Source: an uncultured Prevotellaceae bacterium (GTDB lineage Bacteria; Bacteroidota; Bacteroidia; Bacteroidales; Bacteroidaceae). From it: a stretch of 6,954 nt of DNA. Positions 1 to 6,800 of the stretch are shown here, in pieces (the stretch's first letter is position 1; each line of letters begins with the position of its first letter). The notes beneath the pieces are model-generated. The model worked only from the letters and a program-made list of their open reading frames with translations, ran no database searches and had not been told where the DNA came from. The position numbers were made by a program, and so were the translations under genes. Location: the NCBI GenBank assembly GCA_947306845.1, contig CAMZHP010000176.1, forward strand, positions 1-6,954. The letters are read 5' to 3'.

Positions 1-1647
1 GTTGGTCACATACGGCACTTTCGCCACATCATCCCAGTGGTCAGTCCATTTGCCGCTGGCAATGCCGTTCTCTATCTCCTGCAACGATATCTGATTGGCG
101 GAGCCGCTGCCGTCAGCATTGCCATTGCCATAGAAAGCCAGGCCCATCACCAGTTTTTCGGCCGGTACCCCTGCCTTCAGATGTTCCTGAATGGACTCAT
201 GCGCCACCAGCCATCCATTTCCCACCGTGCCTCCACGATATAGCGCGGAATGATGGTGGGGCGGACTGGCCATGTCGTAGGTCATGACATTGACGAAATC
301 GAGATATCCTATGAGTGACCTATAATCATAATAACCCGGACTGGCAGCCGAGGCCATGGTGAGCAACCGCTCGGTCCCCAGTGCCTCACGGAGTTCACGC
401 ATCATCAGCGTGTAATTGTTTTTCTCATTCGACGGGGAAGGCTCTCCCGAGGAGTTGTTTCCGGGAAACTCCCAGTCGATATCGATGCCATCGATACCAT
501 ATTGGTCGCAGAACTCGCGGCAAGACCTGGCGAATTCCTTCCTCTTGGCCTCATCAGCCGCCACAGGGGAGAAGTTCCCCCTGCCCCATCCACCTATGCT
601 CAACAGCACTTTCAAAGCGGGGTTCTTCTTTTTCAATGCCACGGTTTCCAAACAGCGGTTTTTCCCATCCACCGTCACATGTCCATTGCCGTCGATGCCT
701 CCGAATGCATAGTTGACATGCGTCATGACATTCGGGTCAACCGGAACAGACGACCACGAGGTGACATACGCCACGATTTTCTTGGCTGTCTCAGGCATCG
801 GCTTTTTGTAAACCCTCACATAATCGACGAGCAGTTCGGCGGGCAAGGCAGACTCATCCACTCCTTGTGCTCCTCCCCATGAGCCACCCCATGCCAAGTT
901 GAGGATGGGATGGAAAGCATAATGGAAAGGCCACACCGAATGGTCATCGCTCTCTTTTAGAAACTCCATGTGCTTTTGTCCGTCGACAAAGAACGACAAT
1001 CTCTCGGATGTCCATTCCACACTGTAGATATGGTATTCGTCCTCGGCTGTGGGCAAATACATGGAATGTGTTTTCTGCGTATTGACTGTATGATTGTAAG
1101 TATCACAATGGATGGATGACGACACGTGTCCCGGGGCATATCCCACCTCTTCCATAATATCGATCTCTCCACAACGCGGCCAGGGGTTTGTCGCCCAGTC
1201 CACATTCACCGGCATCATCCAGAAAGCGGGCCATGTGCCCTTTCCCTTCGGCAGTTTGATGCGCGCCTCGAAATATCCGTATCGCCATCCCTGAGAAGGC
1301 CGGGCATTGATGCGTCCCGATACAATCTGGCCCTCGACCTTCTGAGCACGGATGGTGAGGTGCCCATCCTCTACAAACACCACCTTATTCCCCCGGTATG
1401 TCTTTCCAACATACCGCTGTAGTTCGTTGTTGACCCAACCAGGCTCCTGTATCTCAAATTTCCAGTCATTGGTGTTCAGTTCGCTGCCATCAAACTCATC
1501 GTTCCAGTCCAACTGATACCCTTCGGGGACGAAACCCGACTCGTCATGCGTGGTTTCCATGCCGGTATTGGGCTGGGCCTTTCCTGTCACAGCGGAAACG
1601 ATAAGCAGCAATAAAACCCAGAATTGTCTGGCTTTGGTCTTTTTCAT
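1..1647 (-). CDS. Secreted bifunctional glycoside hydrolase, GH16 (beta-1,3-glucanase-like) fused to GH18 (chitinase-like), 3' end outside window
   Basis: The frame is open for 549 codons from the ATG at 1647 and runs off the left edge. Residues 1-24 form a signal peptide (MKKTK, then a Leu/Ile/Val-rich core, probable cut after GKA before Gln25); there is no lipobox cysteine. Residues about 43-281 are a GH16 domain of the laminarinase type: WNDEFDG at the start, GTWPAFWMMP, the catalytic motif EIDIME with E161 (nucleophile), D163 and E166 (acid/base), then NLAWGGSWGG and VDYVRVY at the end. After only about eight linker residues, 289-549 form a GH18 barrel: KIVAYVTSW (strand 1), SIGGWG (350-355), DGIDIDWEFPG (386-396, with the full DxxDxDxE set and catalytic E393), MTYDM (455-459) and GLAFYG. 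Roughly the last 60-90 residues of the barrel are missing from the window. By family knowledge GH16 of this type cleaves beta-1,3-glucans and GH18 cleaves chitin or related GlcNAc chains; a GH18 endo-beta-N-acetylglucosaminidase role is the main alternative. In-frame ATGs at 1659 and 1665 are also possible starts; AAGAG lies six bases before the one at 1659. I preferred 1647 for its typical MKK signal-peptide start. It is transcribed divergently from the regulator. Confidence 0.93.
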   Translation of the reverse strand, partial: MKKTKARQFWVLLLLIVSAVTGKAQPNTGMETTHDESGFVPEGYQLDWNDEFDGSELNTNDWKFEIQEPGWVNNELQRYVGKTYRGNKVVFVEDGHLTIRAQKVEGQIVSGRINARPSQGWRYGYFEARIKLPKGKGTWPAFWMMPVNVDWATNPWPRCGEIDIMEEVGYAPGHVSSSIHCDTYNHTVNTQKTHSMYLPTAEDEYHIYSVEWTSERLSFFVDGQKHMEFLKESDDHSVWPFHYAFHPILNLAWGGSWGGAQGVDESALPAELLVDYVRVYKKPMPETAKKIVAYVTSWSSVPVDPNVMTHVNYAFGGIDGNGHVTVDGKNRCLETVALKKKNPALKVLLSIGGWGRGNFSPVAADEAKRKEFARSCREFCDQYGIDGIDIDWEFPGNNSSGEPSPSNEKNNYTLMMRELREALGTERLLTMASAASPGYYDYRSLIGYLDFVNVMTYDMASPPHHHSALYRGGTVGNGWLVAHESIQEHLKAGVPAEKLVMGLAFYGNGNADGSGSANQISLQEIENGIASGKWTDHWDDVAKVPYVTN

Positions 1648-1698
1648 TGTATTTGGCATATTCATCTCTTAGGTTTTCTGGTGAAGATCATGATTGTG

Positions 1699-1729
1699 CA
1701 AAAATAGTGAAAAAATAGCGTCATTCAAA
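1699..1729 (-). promoter_or_regulatory. Predicted promoter of the GH16-GH18 gene
   Basis: Read on the minus strand, TATTTTTG (1706 to 1699) matches the Bacteroidetes -7 consensus TAnnTTTG, and TTTG (1729 to 1726) matches the -33 element. They are separated by 19 bases, close to the usual spacing. Transcription would start near 1692, leaving a leader of about 45 bases before the ATG at 1647. This is the only promoter in the window in which both elements fit well. Confidence 0.6.
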
Positions 1730-1884
1730 GGTCAGCAACCGCCATAGTGGATTGGGTGTCATGTGAGACAACAACTATTTATTTGCAAATCAAAAGGTTA
1801 CACTTCTTCCCTATGGGCAAAAAAGTAGAAGGAATTATACACGTTTTTTACAAATCAAGCAAGAAAAGGAAAAAAACACCTCCG

Positions 1885-1920
1885 TTTGCGCGGTCATGTC
1901 TGCTATTTTTTATAACTTTG
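1885..1920 (+). promoter_or_regulatory. Predicted promoter of the regulator gene
   Basis: TAACTTTG at 1913-1920 is an exact TAnnTTTG -7 box. The nearest TTTG upstream is at 1885-1888, 24 bases away, which is longer than ideal, so the -33 element is doubtful. Transcription would begin near 1927, about 35 bases before the chosen start codon at 1962. Because the upstream in-frame ATG at 1896 lies 5' of this box, the promoter also argues against that longer start. Confidence 0.5.
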
Positions 1921-1951
1921 CCAAAACCAAACATGTTAACTACGCTCTATT

Positions 1952-1955
1952 AGGA
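1952..1955 (+). promoter_or_regulatory. Ribosome-binding-site-like AGGA that decides the regulator start
   Basis: AGGA lies six bases before the ATG at 1962. Shine-Dalgarno sequences are often weak in Bacteroidetes, so its presence at normal spacing, together with a hydrophobic signal-like segment beginning right after this ATG, supports 1962 over the in-frame ATG at 1896. Confidence 0.45.
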
Positions 1956-1961
1956 ATAGAA

Positions 1962-3656
1962 ATGACCAAGATAAATCTAATCATCCTTGCCTTTTTGTTA
2001 TTGCTCTTTCCCTTGGCGGTAAAAGGGGTGACAACTCCTCATCATCAATCCGGCCAGACAGCCATTCTATTGGCTCAATTGGACTCCGCCATCAGCCACA
2101 TCGAAGAATATGATGCGGCCCATGAGAAAAACATTGAGGCCATCAAGGAACGCATCCGACACAGGAAAGGTGGGTTGGCAGAAGAGATTTCCCTGACCGA
2201 CCAACTCATCGAGGCCTATTCAAAGTTCAACTACGACTCCACCACCTTATATATTAATCGTAACCTGCAGTTGGCTGAGCAGAGCGGCAACCAAGGTTTC
2301 GTCACCCGCATGAAGCTGCTCAAGGCGCAATACTATGCAAAGACAGGCTCTTATCTCGAAGCCGTGAGCATCATCTCAAAAATCGACGAGGCTCATTTGC
2401 CCGACAGCATCTTGCCACTTTTCTACGACGCCTGCAGGCATGTGTATGGAGAGTCGGGGTATTACTCCCACGACAGTGAGATCAATACCAGCTATCTCGA
2501 CAAAGCCGGTCAATACCGGTACCGGCTCCAGCAATACTACAGCAAGCTGCCTGAGAGCGACATCTACCTTGAGTTGCTTGAGACCTTTGCACGCAACAGG
2601 CAGGACTATGCGGCAGCACTCAAGTACAGCGACCAACGTCTTGAGCGCATCGACTCGTTGTCGAAGCAATACTCCGAGGTAGCTTATTTCCGCTCATTGA
2701 TTTTCAAAGGTCTGGGAGACAAGGAGAAAGAGAAACAATGGCTGATCAGGTCGGCCATTGGAGACCTTCGCCATTCCATCAAGGACCAGGCATCGCTATG
2801 GACGCTTGCCGATATGCTCAGTGGGGACGGAGATGTGAAACGTTCGTATCTACTGATCAATATCTCGCAGGACGGTTTGCAACAATACAATTCACCCCTC
2901 CGAAACCTCCAGAGCATAGACATTCTCAACAACATCGCCCACAACTACCAACAGATGACCAACAACCAGAACCGCAAGTTAAGTGTCATGCTCATCCTGG
3001 TCGGTGTGCTGGCGCTGCTGCTTGCCATTGCCGTTCTGTACGTCATCAGTCAGATGCGCAAGCTGAGGGTTGCCCGTAGGGAACTGGATGAGAGCAACCA
3101 AATACTGACCAAATTGAACAATGAGTTGCAGCAGACGATAGAAAAGCTCCATGAAAGCTACAACCTGCTCAACGAAAGCAACCGCATGAAAGAGGTTTAT
3201 CTCGGGGACTTCCTCGCTCTTTGTTCGGATTACATCACCAAGATAGAGACTTTCCGCTCCACCGTATTGAAGAAACAAAAGAGCGGCCAACTATCCGCAT
3301 TCTTGTCGCCGAGCAAGATGCGCGAGATGAAGTCAAGAGACAGCGATGAGTTGCTGGGCAAATTTGACGTGGCCTTTCTCAATATCCTCCCCACGTTCAT
3401 TGACGAGTTCAATGCCCTGCTTCGGCCAGAGTCCAGAATCACGCCACCAGATTCAAAATCTCTCACCACCGAATTGCGCATATTCGCCTTGATCCGCATG
3501 GGCATTACCGACAGTTCGAAGATAGCAGAATTTCTCAACTACTCCGTTCACACCATCTACAACTATCGCTCGACCGTGAAAAACGCCGCTATCGGCTCAA
3601 GAGACCAATTTGAAGAGGCCGTGAAGCAAATTGGCAACACAAAAAAGCCTTTCTAA
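1962..3656 (+). CDS. Membrane-spanning transcriptional regulator with helical periplasmic domain and C-terminal HTH (DUF6377-like)
   Basis: The protein is 564 residues long from the ATG at 1962. Residues 1-22 are MTKINL followed by a strongly hydrophobic stretch, a signal peptide or first membrane anchor. Residues about 30-335 are mostly helical and TPR-like, beginning with LDSAISHIEEYDAAHEKNIE and continuing with paired-helix patterns such as LYINRNLQLAEQSGN and YLEAVSIISKI. Residues about 340-362 (VMLILVGVLALLLAIAVLYV) form a membrane helix, followed by basic RKLRVARR and a probable coiled coil to about 410. The C-terminus carries an HTH at about 505-541, with LRIFALIRMGITDSSKIAEF then LNYSVHTIYNYRSTVKN. 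This domain order matches what I know of DUF6377 regulators in Bacteroidetes, and resembles SusR-type one-component membrane regulators: the N-terminal part would sense a signal in the periplasm and the cytoplasmic HTH would bind DNA. No kinase or receiver motifs are visible, so it is not a hybrid two-component system. Its position between a divergent hydrolase and a susC gene suggests that these are its targets (inference). A terminator follows 40 bases after the stop. Confidence 0.88.
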   Translation: MTKINLIILAFLLLLFPLAVKGVTTPHHQSGQTAILLAQLDSAISHIEEYDAAHEKNIEAIKERIRHRKGGLAEEISLTDQLIEAYSKFNYDSTTLYINRNLQLAEQSGNQGFVTRMKLLKAQYYAKTGSYLEAVSIISKIDEAHLPDSILPLFYDACRHVYGESGYYSHDSEINTSYLDKAGQYRYRLQQYYSKLPESDIYLELLETFARNRQDYAAALKYSDQRLERIDSLSKQYSEVAYFRSLIFKGLGDKEKEKQWLIRSAIGDLRHSIKDQASLWTLADMLSGDGDVKRSYLLINISQDGLQQYNSPLRNLQSIDILNNIAHNYQQMTNNQNRKLSVMLILVGVLALLLAIAVLYVISQMRKLRVARRELDESNQILTKLNNELQQTIEKLHESYNLLNESNRMKEVYLGDFLALCSDYITKIETFRSTVLKKQKSGQLSAFLSPSKMREMKSRDSDELLGKFDVAFLNILPTFIDEFNALLRPESRITPPDSKSLTTELRIFALIRMGITDSSKIAEFLNYSVHTIYNYRSTVKNAAIGSRDQFEEAVKQIGNTKKPF

Positions 3657-3696
3657 AATCTACTTTTGCGCCTCGGTTGCTTTTTCATAAACCATT

Positions 3697-3752
3697 GATT
3701 AGCAACAATATAGTAAATCGTTATGTTGTTGCTAATCTACTTTTTCTTTTTT
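3697..3752 (+). terminator. Intrinsic terminator after the regulator gene
   Basis: GATTAGCAACAA (3697-3708) and TTGTTGCTAATC (3726-3737) are perfect 12-base inverted arms. The stem can extend inward by several more A-T and G-T pairs to a small loop. A T-rich run (TTTTTCTTTTTT, 3741-3752) follows directly. This is the classic layout of a factor-independent terminator on the plus strand, and it would separate the regulator transcript from susC. An attenuator role for read-through transcripts is possible but not shown. Confidence 0.8.
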
Positions 3753-3779
3753 CAAAGAATTACGTGCTTTAGTTTTTAT

Positions 3780-3787
3780 TATTTTTG
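3780..3787 (+). promoter_or_regulatory. Predicted -7 box of the susC promoter
   Basis: TATTTTTG fits the Bacteroidetes TAnnTTTG consensus. No TTTG is found at the usual distance upstream (around 3755-3761), which would fit a promoter needing an activator. Transcription would begin near 3794, giving a leader of about 100 bases before the ATG at 3892, a length common for susC genes. Confidence 0.5.
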
Positions 3788-3809
3788 CATCGGAAAACCG
3801 ACCTAAAAT

Positions 3810-3828
3810 GTGCGTTGAAAAACAGCAC
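3810..3828 (+). promoter_or_regulatory. Small hairpin in the susC leader
   Basis: GTGC (3810-3813) pairs with GCAC (3825-3828), and the inner GTT (3814-3816) pairs with AAC (3821-3823) across a one-base bulge at 3824. It sits inside the larger inverted repeat, whose ends also read GTGC and GCAC. A second short palindrome, TCGG-AAAA-CCGA at 3790-3801, lies at the expected transcription start. A role in RNA stability or as protein-binding sites is conjecture. Confidence 0.3.
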
Positions 3829-3891
3829 GAGAACTAAAGCACTTTTGTCAATACCATAAACAATATACCATCAACCCTAAAAACCTATTCA

Positions 3892-6800
3892 ATGAGAAAG
3901 AATCATCTGAAACTGTTCTTTGCGATAGTGTTGATGTTGGTCGTTGGCTCACTGCCAGTAGATGCCCAACATATCGTAAAAGGACTTGTAGTTGACAAAG
4001 AAGGCACACCGATGCCGGGTGTCACTGTGGTCATCAGGGGCAAGGAGACAGGCGGCACCGTCACCTCGATTGACGGAAAATACGCGCTGAATGCCGAACC
4101 TACTGATACCATTACATTCTCCTACATTGGTTTTGCGACAAAGAAGGAGTATGTCGGCCAACGCACCGAGATTGACCTTGTCATGCAAGAAGACGAGAAC
4201 ACCCTTGAAGAAATGGTGGTCGTGGCGTTTTCACGCCAGAAGAAGAACTCGGTGATTGGTTCTATCGAGACCATCAATCCTTCTGAGTTGCGCACGCCAA
4301 GCACGAACCTGACGAACACGATGGCGGGCCGCATCGCCGGTGTGGTGTCATATCAGCGCACGGGTGAGCCTGGCAAGGACAACGCCAACTTCTTCATCCG
4401 CGGTGTGAGCAGCCTTGAGAGTTCGCTGGCAGGTCCGCTCATCCTGATCGACGGCATCGAGATGTCGACCGAAGACCTTGCCCGTCTGGAACCGGAGAAC
4501 ATTGCCAGTTTCTCCATCATGAAAGACGCCACAGCCACCGCACTCTATGGTTCGAAGGGTGCCAATGGTGTGATCCTGGTGACGACGAAATCAGGAAAGA
4601 AGGGCAAGCTCAGGATCACAGGCCGCCTGGAATCCCAGATTTCCACCCCGACGAAGATTCTGGAGTTTGTTGACGGTGTGGAATACATGAACCTATACAA
4701 TTATGCCATCCGCACGCGCGACATACAAGGTGTGACCAGCGACACCTACCTGATGGAGAAGATCGAGAACACCCGCAACGGTGTCGACCCGATGCTCTAT
4801 CCCAATGTCGACTGGTATGGGATGATGTTCAAGGATGCAGCCCTGAACTACAAAGCCACCGTGACCGCCTCGGGCGGCGGCGAGGTGGCACAGTATTACC
4901 TCTCGGCTGCCTACACCCACGAGAACGGTCTGTTGAAGGTTCCGGCTGTCAACAACTACAACAACAATATCAGCATCAACCGCTACAACATCCGCGCCAA
5001 CATCGACGTGAATCTCACCAAGACGACGAAGGCCGCAGTGAAGGTGTATACGCTCCTTGACCGTTCGAATACTCCTGCCGCCTCCACCTCCAGCCTCTTC
5101 GACCAGATCATGCGGGCCAACCCCGTTGACTTCCCTGCTTTTTACGACAAGTCGATAGACAACACCTGGTATTATGCCGAGCATGTGCTCTATGGAAACA
5201 ATGTGGGTAGCGTCCGTTATCCGAACCCCTATGCCGAGATGATGGTGGGCTATTCCGACGCCTTCTCATACACGGGCAACTCTATCTTCACCCTTGAGCA
5301 AGACCTGAAAATGATCACAGAAGGACTGTCGGCCAGGGCACTGGCATCATTCACATCGACGGGTTCCAACACCAACACCCGCTCCATGACACCTTTCTAT
5401 TATGCCTTGAAGACAGAGGTGAGCGAGTTAGGCACAAAATACAACCTTGATCAAGTACAGGAAGGTACCGACCGTCTGAGCAACCCATCCCAAAGCCTCT
5501 CGACAAGCAGTTCCTATTACTTTGAGGTAGCAGCGCAGTACAACCGCGAGTTTGGCAAGCATGGAGTAAGCGGAATGTTGGTAGGTCAGATGAAGGAGCA
5601 GCTGCTGGGCAACCAAGGCGGCGCCTTCGGCTCACTTCCCATCCGTACGTTGGGCTTGTCGGGACGCTTCACTTACAGTTATGGAGAGCGTTATTATCTG
5701 GAGGCCAACTTCGGCTACAACGGCTCCGAGAAGTTTGACCGCGACCACCGATGGGGCTTCTTCCCCTCTATTGGTGTAGGCTATATCATCTCCAACGAGA
5801 AATTCTGGGAAAACTCCGCATTGGGCAAAATATTCCCCATGTTCAAGTTCAAGGCCAGCTATGGTCTGGTGGGCAACGACAATATCATGTCGACAAGCCA
5901 GCGCTTCTACTATCTTGCCGATGTCAACACGAGCAACAGCGGTACGGGTTACACTTGGGGACAGGATTTTGACGTCACCTACAATGGCTACTCCATCAAC
6001 CGTTACGCCAACTCAAAGATTGGCTGGGAGGCAGCAAAGATGCAGAACTATGGTGTCGAGATGGACTTCATGCACAAGGCCACCATCCAGGTGGAATACT
6101 TCCGGGAGGACCGTGACGACATCTACCAGAGAATGGGCAGCGTACCCCTGGCCATGGGTGCCACTGCCGACATTTATGCCAACATGGGCAAGACCAGCAA
6201 GCACGGTATCGATGCCTCTTGCGACATCAACTGGAGCATCACCCCGAAATGGTGGTTGCAGACACGCTTCAACTACACCTACACCACCAGCAAATACATC
6301 CGTGGCGGCGACCTTATCTATCCCGAGCCTTGGCGCAACCGTTTCGGTTACAACCTGAGCCAGCAATGGGGCTATGTGGCAGAGCGTCTCTTCATCGACC
6401 AAAACGATGTGGAAAACAGTCCGCGCCAGGAAGTGGTGGCAGGAGCCACCTACATGGCAGGCGACATCAAGTATGTGGACATCAACAATGATGGTGTCAT
6501 CAACACGAAGGACATGGTAGCCATTGGATATCCCACAGACCCGGAGATCGTCTATGGCTTTGGTGCATCCACGGGTTACAAGAACTTTGACGTGTCATTC
6601 TTCTTCCAGGGTTCCGCTCATTCGTCGTTCTTCATCCAGCCTTCTTCGATTGAGCCGCTGGCCAACCACCGCAACGCGCTGAAACTGGTTGCCGGCAACT
6701 ATTGGAGTGAGGAGCACCCTGACCCCTATGCTTTCTGGCCCCGCTTGTCGACAGCAGGTGTCGCCAACAACACCGTGAACTCAACATGGTGGCTGCGCGA

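Larger units (their letters stand above)
1648..1961. other. Divergent intergenic region between the hydrolase and the regulator gene
   Basis: This AT-rich stretch of about 314 bases separates two divergently transcribed genes. It holds one Bacteroidetes-type promoter-like sequence facing each gene and a perfect 10-bp palindrome, ATTTGCAAAT, at 1781-1790, roughly midway between them, which could be an operator but is short enough to occur by chance. The small open frame at 1747-1953 has a composition typical of non-coding A-rich DNA and ends across the regulator's promoter, so I do not call it a gene. No RNA gene or terminator was seen here. Confidence 0.7.
3764..3842. repeat. 11-bp inverted repeat flanking the susC promoter and leader start
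   Basis: GTGCTTTAGTT (3764-3774) and AACTAAAGCAC (3832-3842) are perfect inverted copies separated by 57 bases. The first copy ends five bases before the -7 box and the second lies in the untranslated leader, 49 bases before the susC start codon. Such placement fits paired operator half-sites, possibly with DNA looping, or a long-range stem in any transcript that reads in from upstream. I did not notice another copy in the 1648-1961 intergenic region. Confidence 0.6.

Noticed and set aside
381..882. Plus-strand open frames within the GH18 region
   Set aside because: They are shadows of the minus-strand hydrolase, whose catalytic motifs are all in one uninterrupted frame.
1747..1953. Open frame of 68 codons upstream of the regulator
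   Set aside because: It lies in AT-rich non-coding DNA, encodes a Lys/Phe-rich sequence with no recognisable pattern, and overlaps the regulator's predicted promoter.
1896..1961. Longer N-terminus for the regulator starting at the ATG at 1896
   Set aside because: The first 22 codons would precede the hydrophobic signal-like segment and contain the -7 box at 1913-1920; the ATG at 1962 has an AGGA at good spacing and begins a normal signal sequence.
3661..3668. TACTTTTG, a -7-like box directly after the regulator stop codon
   Set aside because: There is no -33 element at suitable spacing, and a transcript from here would run straight into the terminator at 3697-3752. A short RNA or attenuated transcript is possible, but the evidence is too thin.
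4693..5184. Minus-strand open frame of 163 codons inside susC
   Set aside because: It is rich in Val/Gly/Asp repeats produced by the antisense of a barrel-protein gene; the plus-strand frame has continuous SusC homology features.
5861..6402. Plus-strand (165 codons) and minus-strand (129 codons) open frames inside susC
   Set aside because: Both are out-of-frame shadows of the SusC barrel; the plus-strand one has a low-complexity Thr/Ser/Arg/Pro composition and neither has its own promoter or recognisable domain.
6469..6510. Dockerin-like or cellulosome module suggested by the D-x-N-x-D-G loop in SusC
   Set aside because: A single EF-hand-like loop at this place is a common feature of SusC proteins, and there is no second loop as in a dockerin.
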